Positions 1 through 5,859 of a DNA stretch of 7,922 nt are shown one piece after another. The position numbers and the translations under genes were made by a program. The first letter of the stretch is position 1, and every line of letters begins with the position of its first letter. The stretch covers positions 1-7,922 of the forward strand of contig CBDUSI010000160.1 in NCBI GenBank assembly GCA_965370045.1, in the 5' to 3' direction. This stretch comes from CAZONU01 sp965370045. GTDB lineage: Bacteria > Planctomycetota > SZUA-567 > JAKLDR01. The notes beneath the pieces are model-generated. The model saw only the letters and a program-made list of their open reading frames with translations. It was not told the DNA's origin and did not search any database.

Positions 1-1
1 G

Positions 2-37
2 TGGTCCCCATTTACGCGCCCCTACTGGTCCCCTTTT
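2..37. repeat. Direct repeat pair TGGTCCCC[A/T]TTT, 24 bp apart
   Basis: Two 12-bp copies differing at one base lie at 2-13 and 26-37. Read on the minus strand they are AAAAGGGGACCA and AAATGGGGACCA, separated by a GTAGGGGCGCGT spacer. Short GGGGAC motifs with A-rich flanks are often seen near IS200-like/REP-associated transposases, but no transposase is visible here and the window starts inside or beside the unit. The repeat occupies the place where the 3' quarter of the adjoining tRNA gene should be. The repeat is seen directly; the mobile-element reading is inference. Confidence 0.5.
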
Positions 38-43
38 CAAAGC

Positions 44-98
44 CCCGCGCCACCTTCGGCTTAGGAAACCGCCGCTCTATCCGCTGAGCTACGGGCGC
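44..98 (-). tRNA. tRNA-Arg (anticodon CCU), truncated at the 3' end
   Basis: Read on the minus strand from 98, the acceptor 5' strand is GCGCCCG, then UA, a perfect D stem GCUC/GAGC with loop AGCGGAUA, and an anticodon arm GCGGU-UUCCUAA-GCCGA (loop at 67-61, anticodon CCU, decoding AGG). The variable region and the start of a T stem (GGCGCGGG) follow. The expected GTTCRANYC T-loop, the T-stem 3' strand and the CGGGCGC acceptor 3' strand are missing; the sequence instead runs into the GGGGACCA repeat. The anticodon stem also has a G-A mismatch at 27:43 and a U-G pair at 31:39, consistent with a decaying copy. A promoter lies just upstream. It is probably a non-functional remnant, or a junction made by an insertion or recombination event. 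The tRNA identity is clear; the cause of truncation is inferred. Confidence 0.72.
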
Positions 99-119
99 AC
101 TCGGTTGAAGCGTCCTTTA

Positions 120-148
120 AGGATAACCGGAAGGGCCGCGGGCTTCAA
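120..148 (-). promoter_or_regulatory. Sigma-70-type promoter for the tRNA-Arg remnant
   Basis: On the minus strand TTGAAG (148-143) is followed after exactly 17 bp by TATCCT (125-120). Transcription would begin near 113, about 15 bases before the tRNA 5' end at 98. The same TATCCT -10 box appears in front of the ECF sigma gene in this window. Confidence 0.5.
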
Positions 149-250
149 GGCGCTCCTTGGACCACTCTTCAGGCCCATCCATCCCCCGAAGGCCCCCCCG
201 GACCCGGCCCGGGCGGGAGCGCGGTGCGTGCCGGAACCCCACCGCTTCTC

Positions 251-278
251 TTGACTTCGCCGCGCGGCGCGCTAGACT
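251..278 (+). promoter_or_regulatory. Sigma-70-type promoter upstream of the small basic protein gene
   Basis: TTGACT (251-256), a 16-bp spacer, then TAGACT (273-278). The expected start of transcription near 285 gives a leader of about 50 bases before the GTG at 336. Confidence 0.5.
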
Positions 279-335
279 GGGCACTCACGCGGCTGGCGGG
301 GTCAGGCCCCCGGCGGCCACCGAAAGGATGGCGGA

Positions 336-599
336 GTGGCGAGAGTCAACTACAACTATGAGAAGCGCAAGCGCGAAATCGCCAAGCAGAAGAAGCGAGA
401 AGAGAAACGGCTCCGCAAGCTGGCCAAACGTGAGGCCAAGGCCGGCGGCGGCGTAAAGGCCCCCGAAGCCGAAACCGCCGCGCCCCCCGAGGGCGCCGCG
501 CAGGAGGAAACCGGCGTCGAGACTCCTCCGCCCGCGGAAGCCCCCGCGGCCCCACCCGCCCCGCCCGCCCCGCCCGCCGAAGAGGGCGCGCCCGAATAG
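336..599 (+). CDS. Small basic N-terminus / Pro-Ala-rich tail protein, function unknown
   Basis: 87 residues with a GTG start. An AAAGGA Shine-Dalgarno at 323-328 sits 7 bases upstream and decides this start; the ATG at 328 belongs to another frame. Residues 1-36 begin MARVNYNYEKRKREIAKQKK and are dominated by Lys, Arg and Glu, predicting a highly charged helix or coiled coil that could bind nucleic acid or ribosomes. From about residue 37 the protein becomes low-complexity, rich in Ala, Pro and Glu (APPAPPAPPA near the end), and is probably disordered. Small proteins with a similar MxRVNY.(F/Y)EKR start are common as conserved hypotheticals in Proteobacteria and related groups; no function is known to me. 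It has its own upstream promoter and stands apart from the next gene, which also has one. Confidence 0.75.
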   Translation: MARVNYNYEKRKREIAKQKKREEKRLRKLAKREAKAGGGVKAPEAETAAPPEGAAQEETGVETPPPAEAPAAPPAPPAPPAEEGAPE

Positions 600-660
600 C
601 CTCCCGTTGCGTCTGTCGCTCTACGAACTCACTGACGAAGCAACCCGCCCGGGAAAGCTC

Positions 661-688
661 TTGACCGCGTCCGGTGCCAGCATAGCAT
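661..688 (+). promoter_or_regulatory. Sigma-70-type promoter upstream of the four-helix membrane protein gene
   Basis: TTGACC (661-666), a 16-bp spacer, then TAGCAT (683-688). Transcription would start near 695. The -10 box overlaps the ATG at 687, which argues that translation starts at 720 instead. Confidence 0.5.
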
Positions 689-709
689 GGCCGGCGGCAC
701 GGCGAGTTC

Positions 710-713
710 GGAG
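710..713 (+). promoter_or_regulatory. Ribosome binding site that decides the start at 720
   Basis: GGAG lies 6 bases before the ATG at 720. The alternative ATG at 687 has no purine-rich site before it and overlaps the -10 box. Confidence 0.55.
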
Positions 714-719
714 ACGGCT

Positions 720-1439
720 ATGAACGGGCCGCAGATTCAACGCTTCGTGTGCACGGAAACCGGACGCGGCAAGCGCAACTGGACCGTGCAGATATGCGGC
801 GACCGCCTTAAGGCCATCGACCCCGAGGGCGCCGAGCAGTTCTTCACCCGCCAGGCGATGCCCGAGCAGCTCGAGTACGCCGACCTGCCGGGGTCCACCG
901 GAGTTCTGACGCTCAAGCGCGGGGGCCGGGTGACCCTGCAGGTGCCCCGCAGGGGGGTCAGGCCCCTGAGGGCCTGGATCGGCCCGCCGACGCTGGCCAT
1001 GCTCAAGCACGACCTGAAAACGTCCCTGGGCCTGGGCTTGGCGGTGGGCGGGTTCCTGATCTTCACGGCCCTGCCGCTGGCGGGCGGCGCGGAGGGCGGG
1101 AAGCTCGACGTGGTCGGGCTGGTGTTGGGCATCCTGGTCATCGCCGGCTGCCTGCTGGGCCGGCTGCTTCCCAGGCACGAGGTCTTCCTGCTGCACGCGG
1201 CCTTCTTCGTCCTGCTGGCCGCCGACACCACCTTCGAGGTCGTCACCGGGAAGAGCAGCCCCGCGTGGATCGCCCTGGTGGTCTTCTGCATGTTCCTCAT
1301 CGCGATACACCTCAGAAAGTTCCTGCGATTCAGGAAAGTCGACTACGGGGCCGGGGAGGGCGCGACCGAATCCGCCGCGGAGATTCCCCAGCTCGCCGAG
1401 GCCCCCGACGCGGCTCCGGAAGAGGACCCGTCCGAATAG
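720..1439 (+). CDS. Four-helix integral membrane protein, function unknown
   Basis: 239 residues from the ATG at 720 (250 if the weaker ATG at 687 is used). The first 100 residues are polar with alternating beta-like segments (WTVQICGDRLKAI, GVLTLKRGGRVTLQVP), suggesting a small cytosolic beta domain. Four hydrophobic stretches follow at about 103-121, 130-147, 154-172 and 182-197, then a basic patch (HLRKFLRFRK) and an acidic, Ala-rich, probably disordered tail ending EEDPSE. By the positive-inside rule both termini are probably cytosolic. No catalytic motif is visible and I do not recognise the family. It has its own promoter and no clear intrinsic terminator; argG follows 140 bases later with a separate promoter, so the two are probably not one operon. 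Confidence 0.8.
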   Translation: MNGPQIQRFVCTETGRGKRNWTVQICGDRLKAIDPEGAEQFFTRQAMPEQLEYADLPGSTGVLTLKRGGRVTLQVPRRGVRPLRAWIGPPTLAMLKHDLKTSLGLGLAVGGFLIFTALPLAGGAEGGKLDVVGLVLGILVIAGCLLGRLLPRHEVFLLHAAFFVLLAADTTFEVVTGKSSPAWIALVVFCMFLIAIHLRKFLRFRKVDYGAGEGATESAAEIPQLAEAPDAAPEEDPSE

Positions 1440-1461
1440 TTCCCCGCTCCGGCGGGCAAGC

Positions 1462-1490
1462 TTGAATTTAGTTTCCCCCTCCCTTAGAAT
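1462..1490 (+). promoter_or_regulatory. Sigma-70-type promoter of argG
   Basis: TTGAAT (1462-1467), 17 bp, then TAGAAT (1485-1490; five of six bases match TATAAT). The patch is AT-rich in a GC-rich setting. Transcription would start near 1497, leaving a leader of about 80 bases. Confidence 0.6.
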
Positions 1491-1515
1491 CCGCGCCCGC
1501 TGCTGAGGAGTTTTC

Positions 1516-1544
1516 CGGGCCGTCCAGCCGACGCGGGCGGCCCG
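1516..1544 (+). promoter_or_regulatory. GC-rich hairpin in the argG leader
   Basis: CGGGCCGTCC (1516-1525) pairs with GGGCGGCCCG (1535-1544) over 10 bp with one T-G wobble, around a 9-base loop. No T tract follows, so it does not look like a terminator. It lies wholly inside the predicted leader, 35 bases before the start codon, and could affect mRNA stability or translation. I see no known arginine-responsive motif in it. Confidence 0.4.
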
Positions 1545-1579
1545 CTCGATGAAAGGTCAAAGCGGAAAGGAAAGCGACC

Positions 1580-2857
1580 ATGGCGAAGTCCAACGTGAAA
1601 GCCGTCGAGAAGCGCATCATGGAAACCCCCATCCCCGAGGTCCGGCGCGTGGCGCTGGCCTACTCCGGGGGACTGGACAGCACCCTGGCGGTGGAGCTCC
1701 TCCGACGAAAGTTCAAGGTCGCCGACCGCAACATCGTGGCCATCAACGTGGACGTCGGTCAGGGCAGGGAGGACCAGGACAAGGCCAAGAGCAACGCGAA
1801 GATTCTCAAGATAAAGCCCATCTACCTCGACGCCCGCGCGGAGTTCACCACCCAGTGGCTGGACAAGGCCATCCGCGCCAACAGCAACTACAACGGCTAC
1901 CCCTGCTCGACCTCGATGACCCGCCAACTCATCGCCCGCATCGTGGCCCTGGAGGCCAGGAAGCGCGGCTGCGACGCGGTCATGGAGGGTTCCACCGGCA
2001 AGGGCAACGACCAGTACCGCATGCACAACACATTCATGACCTTCGCGCCGGAGCTGACCGTGCTCTGCCCGGTGCGCGACTTCGATCTGGCGCGTCACGA
2101 GGAGGAGGCCATCTGCAAGGCCTGGGGCGTGCCCATTGACGAGATGATCTCCGGCGGCGACGACAAGACCATGTGGTGCCGCTCCATCGCCAGCGGGGCA
2201 GTGGGCCTCAACCAGGAGCTGCCCGAGAAGATATGGCTGTGGCTCAAGAGCCCGGAGAAGGCTCGCAGTCGCGCCGAGCACATCACTCTCGAGTTCGCCG
2301 AGGGCCTGCCGGTGAGATTGAACGGCAAGAAACTGTCCCTGGACAAGATCGTCGAGAAGCTCAACTTCATCGCCGGGCGCAACGGCATCGGCCGCATAGA
2401 TATGTTCGAGGACGGCATCATGGGCCTGAAGAGCCGCGAGATATACGAGGCCCCCGCGGCCCACGTCATCCTCAAGCTGCACGCGGACCTGGAACAAGCC
2501 TGCCTCACCGGGGAGGAGGTCCGCTTCAAGAAGGGCATCGACGCCAAGTGGGCCCAGATGGTCTACTTCGGTGAGTGGTACCACCCCCTCCGGGAGGCCC
2601 TGGACGCCTTCGTGGCCGCAACCCAGAGCGTGGTCAACGGCACCTACAAGGTGAAACTCTACCGCGGCAACATCGACATCGTCCGCCGCGAGGCGCCCAC
2701 CAGCCTGTTCTCGCCGGAAATCCGCTCCATCAAGGCCGGAGGCTTCGACCAGCGCTGGAGCCACGACGCCGCCAAGGTCCGCGGCATCCGCTTCGAGATC
2801 CTGGCCAAGCGCCGGGAAGTCATGAAGCAACTCGCGAAGAAGAAAAAGCGCAAGTAG
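1580..2857 (+). CDS. argG: Argininosuccinate synthase
   Basis: 425 residues, slightly longer than the usual ~400 of type 1 enzymes. It should join citrulline and aspartate, using ATP and releasing AMP and pyrophosphate, in the penultimate step of arginine synthesis in the cytosol. The N-type ATP-pyrophosphatase P-loop is AYSGGLDST (27-35). Further family blocks are YPCSTSMTRQLIAR (107-120, the substrate-binding T...R.LIA region), EGSTGKGNDQ (136-145), TMWCRSIASGA (197-207), GRNGIGRIDMFEDGIMGLKSREIYEAP (266-292) and RRGNIDIV-like YRGNIDIVRREAPTSLF (361-377). The start is fixed by AAAGGAAA about 7 bases upstream. It diverges from textbook ArgG: DST replaces DTS in the P-loop, and a Lys-rich C-terminal tail is present (AKKKKRK). 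No other arginine gene is visible nearby. It has its own promoter, structured leader and terminator, so it is probably monocistronic. Family assignment is firm; the exact substrate is inferred from the family. Confidence 0.9.
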   Translation: MAKSNVKAVEKRIMETPIPEVRRVALAYSGGLDSTLAVELLRRKFKVADRNIVAINVDVGQGREDQDKAKSNAKILKIKPIYLDARAEFTTQWLDKAIRANSNYNGYPCSTSMTRQLIARIVALEARKRGCDAVMEGSTGKGNDQYRMHNTFMTFAPELTVLCPVRDFDLARHEEEAICKAWGVPIDEMISGGDDKTMWCRSIASGAVGLNQELPEKIWLWLKSPEKARSRAEHITLEFAEGLPVRLNGKKLSLDKIVEKLNFIAGRNGIGRIDMFEDGIMGLKSREIYEAPAAHVILKLHADLEQACLTGEEVRFKKGIDAKWAQMVYFGEWYHPLREALDAFVAATQSVVNGTYKVKLYRGNIDIVRREAPTSLFSPEIRSIKAGGFDQRWSHDAAKVRGIRFEILAKRREVMKQLAKKKKRK

Positions 2858-2874
2858 CGCGCGGCGCGAAAGGT

Positions 2875-2910
2875 AGAACCGGCCGGGGCGGAGAAGCTCC
2901 GGCCGGTTCT
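2875..2910 (+). terminator. Intrinsic terminator after argG
   Basis: AGAACCGGCCGG (2875-2886) pairs perfectly with CCGGCCGGTTCT (2899-2910). Three inner pairs (G-T, G-C, C-G) extend the stem to 15 bp around the loop GGAGAA. The run CTCTTT after the stem is a weak T tract. It lies 17 bases after the argG stop. Stem strength supports termination; the poor T tract leaves some doubt. Confidence 0.65.
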
Positions 2911-2949
2911 CTTTCCAGGCGGGTTACGAACTTGACCCCCCGATTGCGA

Positions 2950-2978
2950 TTGCTGCCGGGGCGGCCGGAAGCTATGCT
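2950..2978 (+). promoter_or_regulatory. Possible promoter of the 3006 gene pair
   Basis: TTGCTG (2950-2955), 17 bp, then TATGCT (2973-2978). The -35 box matches only three of six bases. Transcription would start near 2985, about 20 bases before the ATG. A better-looking TTGACC at 2932 has no -10 box at a proper distance. Confidence 0.35.
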
Positions 2979-3005
2979 GGAGGGCTGGAGAGGGGAGTTG
3001 AGGCG

Positions 3006-3368
3006 ATGATCACCGGGAGCAGGTCGGTCAAGCAGCCGCTCGGCGAGGTGATGGGCCGCCTGCGCATGCTGCTGGCCGCGGCGGGCTGCGAGATCGTGGT
3101 CAGCGGCAAGGACTACGTCGAGTTCCGGCACGGCACTTATCTGACCCAGACCGTCTCCATGCTCCCCAAGCGCGGGACGATCCGGCTCAACTCCTTCGCG
3201 GGCGAGACCATCGTCCGCTACGAGATCAGCTCGCCGCCGTTCATGCGGGTGTGGCTCACGCTGTGCGGCGTGCTCTTCTGCTGGACGATCATCGTGCCGG
3301 TAATCGCCTACCTGGCGCTGGCGGTCCACCCCCGTCGCTTCATGGAGAACCTGCTTGCCGGATTCTGA
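3006..3368 (+). CDS. Small single-pass (or hairpin) membrane protein, function unknown
   Basis: 120 residues. AGGGGAG at 2991-2997 lies 8 bases before the ATG. Residues 10-75 look like a compact soluble alpha/beta domain (QPLGEVMGRLRMLLAAAGC, then DYVEFRHGTYLTQTVSML and TIRLNSFAGETIVRYEI). Residues 82-107 form one long hydrophobic stretch, enough for one long or two short membrane passes, and a basic HPRRF motif follows, suggesting a cytosolic C-terminus. I do not recognise the family. The beta-rich domain followed by C-terminal hydrophobic helices resembles the layout of the 720-1439 product, but I cannot align them convincingly. Its last 14 bases overlap the next gene, so the two are very probably co-translated. 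Confidence 0.75.
   Translation: MITGSRSVKQPLGEVMGRLRMLLAAAGCEIVVSGKDYVEFRHGTYLTQTVSMLPKRGTIRLNSFAGETIVRYEISSPPFMRVWLTLCGVLFCWTIIVPVIAYLALAVHPRRFMENLLAGF
3344..3349 (+). promoter_or_regulatory. Ribosome binding site inside the upstream gene, deciding the TTG start at 3355
   Basis: GGAGAA lies within the last codons of the 3006 gene, 5 bases before the TTG at 3355. Together with the 14-base overlap it supports translational coupling. Confidence 0.5.
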
Positions 3369-4035
3369 CGGAAGCGCGACGCCGGCCACGCCGACCCCGC
3401 CGGGCGCCAGGAAGCGCCTGGAACGCATCTTTTATTGCGTGGCGATCATCTTCGCCGTCCTCATCCTGGCCGGCGCGTTCCCCGGGCGGTACGCGGTCAG
3501 GGGTTACCAGCGGGCGCGCTGGGCCGACCGGCGGGGCGTGGAGATCGTCGTGGAGGCCAGCTTCACCCGTTTCGCCAGCGCCGTGGGGCCCAGCGAGAGC
3601 GCGCTCAGGGGGCAGGCCAAGGTCGACATGGCCGCCTACCAGCAGTTCCGGCAGCCCGGCTTCATGAAGGAGGAAGCCGGCGGCACGTTTTGGAGCGGCT
3701 TCTACGGAATGGGCACCCGGCTCTATCACCACAACGCCGAGAACCGCACGCGGACGCCCCGGACCGACGAGGAGCACCGCGCCATCAGGCAGCGCGCCGC
3801 GGAGCGCGCCGCCCAAAGAGCAGAGGAGCAGGCGCGGTTCGAGGCGCGCCTCGCCAGGCTCGTCGCCCGGCTCGGCAGCCGGGAGTGGGCTGAGCGCGAG
3901 GCGGCCTCCGCGCAGCTCCTGGAGATCGGCCGGCCGGCGCTGCCCGCCCTGGGCGGGGCCACGCGCAGCCCCGACCCGGAGGTCGCCACCCGGGCCGAGG
4001 CGCTCATCGACAGCATCATCAGGTATCCGAGATAG
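3355..4035 (+). CDS. Membrane-anchored protein with C-terminal HEAT-like repeat
   Basis: 226 residues from a TTG start with a well-placed GGAGAA site. Residues 1-24 are a Pro/Thr/Ala-rich leader ending in RKRLER, then one membrane helix (about 25-42, IFYCVAIIFAVLILAG). Residues 60-130 are a domain I do not recognise (GVEIVVEASF, FWSGFYGMGTRLYHH). Residues 138-168 are very Ala/Arg/Glu-rich and predict a coiled coil. The C-terminus (about 166-223) carries LVARLGS, REAAS, LLEIGRPALPAL and SPDPEVATRAEALI, the pattern of short HEAT-like repeats frequent in planctomycete proteins and usually a protein-protein contact surface. The basic N-terminus and single helix suggest the bulk lies outside the cytoplasm. 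It overlaps the 3006 gene by 14 bases and probably acts with it. Role unknown. Confidence 0.72.
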   Translation: MPDSDGSATPATPTPPGARKRLERIFYCVAIIFAVLILAGAFPGRYAVRGYQRARWADRRGVEIVVEASFTRFASAVGPSESALRGQAKVDMAAYQQFRQPGFMKEEAGGTFWSGFYGMGTRLYHHNAENRTRTPRTDEEHRAIRQRAAERAAQRAEEQARFEARLARLVARLGSREWAEREAASAQLLEIGRPALPALGGATRSPDPEVATRAEALIDSIIRYPR

Positions 4036-4051
4036 AAGCGGAACACCGGGG

Positions 4052-4080
4052 TTGACGCGGAGGGCCGCGGAGGCCAGAAT
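4052..4080 (+). promoter_or_regulatory. Sigma-70-type promoter of the paralogue pair operon
   Basis: TTGACG (4052-4057), 17 bp, then CAGAAT (4075-4080), followed by the AT-rich run ATATA. Transcription would start near 4087, about 25 bases before the ATG at 4113. Confidence 0.45.
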
Positions 4081-4112
4081 ATAGGCGGGGGTCCGTCATC
4101 CGGAGGCTCGTC

Positions 4113-5825
4113 ATGGCCGGGCTGGTCAAGTGCAAGGTGTGCGGACGGCGCATCTCGGCGGATGCCGCCCGTGAGATCAAGGGCGCGACCTGCTGCCCAC
4201 CGTGTTTCGAGAAGCTCAACGCCAAGCTGAAGGCCAAGAAGGCCTCGTCGCGTTCAACCGCGCCGGGGAGCGCCGCCCCCGCGCCCCGGCCTTCCCCGCG
4301 CATGCCGCTTTCGCCCTCCGAGAAGCTGGCCCGCAAGCAGGCCAACTACCAAGGCAGGGGACTGGGCGGCGCGCTGGACATGCCCGACATGCCGGACATG
4401 CCGGACATTCCAGCAGGGCTGGACCTGGGGACCCGCCCGGGCGGGACGCGCTTCAGCATCGGGCCGGCCGCGCTGGGCCACGGCATCTACTCCGCGCTGC
4501 TCGGCGCGGCCCTCTACGCCGGCTACCTCTTCGCGCTGGAGCCCGGCAGCGAGAAGCCCGGAGCGCTTCCCGTGATTCTCATGGGCGTGGCCGCCTTCTT
4601 CGGCCTGCCCGCGATGCTCCTGGGCCTGCTCGAAGCGGTGAAGGGCGGCGAGATCCGCAAACAGGTCTGCGGCGGGCTGGGCTTGGTGGTCGGCGCCTTC
4701 CTGGTCTTCTACGTGGGCAAGGGCTTCTACGCGGCGCTGGCAGAGGTGCCCAAGCCCTCCGAAATCCTGGACGGCGACAAGGACAAGCCCGACAAGAAGA
4801 ACGGCAAGCCCAAGCCCAAACCCAAGCCCAAGCCGAAACCCAAACCGAAACCCAAGCCCAAACCCAAGCCTAAACCCAAGCTCACCCCGGAGGAGAAGTT
4901 CCGCGCCGAGCTCAAGAAACTGCTGCCCGCCGCCGCCACCCAGGCCCGGGCCAAGTCCCCCCAACTGGCCGGGTTAGTCGCCCTCCGCAAGGGCCGCATC
5001 ACCAAGCTGGAGTTCACGCTCCAGGGCGTCGACCGCGCCACCGGCACGGTGATGGTCGGCCGGGGCGCTTACATGCGGAAATTCCCCTTCACCGCCGCCA
5101 AGCAGGAGAAGGGCTGGCAGGTGATCGCTCTGGAGGTACCCGCCTCGGCGCTGCGCGCCGAGCTTGGCGCTGACGGCAAGTGGACGGTCACCGAGGCCGA
5201 GACCACCAATACAACCATCCTCTACCAGCGAGCCCTGAAGGGCATGGACGTGGCCAGCCTGCCGACGGCCGAGCGCGGCCGGCCCGCCGTGCTCAAGCAC
5301 CTCAAGCCTTACGGCGAACTCAGCCTGCGCGGCGGCAAGCCCCGCAAGATATCCGAGAAGGGCAAGGGGATCATCCTGGCCTTCCCCGGGAAAGCCAAGA
5401 TCTCCGACGTCCTGGCCGCGGCCTCCAGCGGCGGCCCCCGCCCGGCGGCGATCATGGTGATCGGCAAGGGCGGCCCGATCTTCCCCCTGCCGGAGATCAC
5501 CTCCGAGAAGCGCAAGGCCAAGTTCCCGCTCCTGGACATCACCCTCAGGCCCAAGGAGGGGGACAAGGACAAGTTCGACCTGCTGGTCGGCGCGCTGCGG
5601 CTGGCTCCCGGCCCCGCCGGCTTCCGGGCGCTGGGCAACCGCATGAAGCAGCTGCGCATGGTGGTCACCAAGCCGGGCCAGATGCCCATCAGGATCGCGC
5701 CCGCCGGGGAGGTGCCCCTGGAGGTGGTGGTCAAGACCATTGAGGTCTGTCTCAAGGCCGGCTACAAGCGCAGCAGCCTGACCATCGACCCCAAGGGACC
5801 GGGCGAGGTACCGAAGAAGAAGTAA
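4113..5825 (+). CDS. Zinc-ribbon, multi-helix membrane protein with Lys-Pro rod and ExbD/TolR-like outer domain
   Basis: 570 residues; CGGAGG at 4101-4106 lies 6 bases before the ATG. In order: a CxxC...CxxC zinc ribbon (Cys7, Cys10, Cys27 or 28, Cys31); a Lys/Ser/Pro-rich linker with a DMP repeat (89-100); three hydrophobic segments at about 121-142, 152-175 and 185-209; a charged stretch; a rod of 12 Lys-Pro units (232-256); and a soluble region (about 258-570). With the zinc ribbon in the cytosol, three helices put the C-terminus outside. The soluble region aligns by eye with the whole mature product of the next gene: shared KLLPAAA, DGKW, YGEL, KGKG, PLPEI and TIDP blocks. Its last 60 residues (PIRIAP..VPLEVVVKTIEVCLKAGY) resemble the ExbD/TolR periplasmic domain. 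The family and function are unrecognised; the ExbD link is inference. It forms an operon with the 5860 gene. Confidence 0.85.
   Translation: MAGLVKCKVCGRRISADAAREIKGATCCPPCFEKLNAKLKAKKASSRSTAPGSAAPAPRPSPRMPLSPSEKLARKQANYQGRGLGGALDMPDMPDMPDIPAGLDLGTRPGGTRFSIGPAALGHGIYSALLGAALYAGYLFALEPGSEKPGALPVILMGVAAFFGLPAMLLGLLEAVKGGEIRKQVCGGLGLVVGAFLVFYVGKGFYAALAEVPKPSEILDGDKDKPDKKNGKPKPKPKPKPKPKPKPKPKPKPKPKLTPEEKFRAELKKLLPAAATQARAKSPQLAGLVALRKGRITKLEFTLQGVDRATGTVMVGRGAYMRKFPFTAAKQEKGWQVIALEVPASALRAELGADGKWTVTEAETTNTTILYQRALKGMDVASLPTAERGRPAVLKHLKPYGELSLRGGKPRKISEKGKGIILAFPGKAKISDVLAAASSGGPRPAAIMVIGKGGPIFPLPEITSEKRKAKFPLLDITLRPKEGDKDKFDLLVGALRLAPGPAGFRALGNRMKQLRMVVTKPGQMPIRIAPAGEVPLEVVVKTIEVCLKAGYKRSSLTIDPKGPGEVPKKK
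4377..4412 (+). repeat. Short tandem repeat encoding DMP units
   Basis: Four 9-base units, three GACATGCC[C/G] and a degenerate GACATTCCA, encode DMPDMPDMPDIP in the linker between the zinc ribbon and the first membrane helix. The near-identity of units suggests slippage expansion. Confidence 0.6.
4806..4880 (+). repeat. Hexanucleotide repeat encoding a Lys-Pro rod
   Basis: Twelve and a half AA[G/A]CC[C/G/T] units encode alternating Lys and Pro (residues 232-256). Third-position variation (AAG/AAA, CCC/CCG/CCT) shows that selection maintains the amino acid pattern. The rod is placed between the last membrane helix and the outer domain, like the Pro-rich periplasmic spacer of TonB. Confidence 0.8.
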
Positions 5826-5859
5826 CTGACCGCCGGACCCAATAGAGAGGAAACAGATT

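Noticed and set aside
16..22. GCGCCCC as the 3' acceptor strand of the tRNA
   Set aside because: Six of seven bases could pair with the acceptor 5' strand, but the 28 intervening bases contain no T stem or T loop and the spacing is wrong, so it is probably chance.
606..644. GTTGCGTC ... GAC(GAA)GCAAC inverted repeat between the first two genes
   Set aside because: Short, interrupted stem with a 20-base loop and no T tract; likely chance in this GC content.
687..719. ATG at 687 as the start of the four-helix membrane protein
   Set aside because: There is no ribosome site before it, it overlaps the predicted -10 box, and the ATG at 720 has GGAG at 6 bases.
1443..1456. CCCGC-TCCG-GCGGG hairpin as a terminator after the 720 gene
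   Set aside because: The stem is only 5 bp and there is no T tract.
1484..2830. 448-codon minus-strand reading frame opposite argG
   Set aside because: It mirrors the codon bias of a confidently recognised gene, gives a compositionally odd protein rich in Leu, Val, His and Gly, and matches nothing known to me.
2932..2937. TTGACC as the -35 box for the 3006 gene
   Set aside because: No acceptable -10 sequence lies 15-19 bp downstream.
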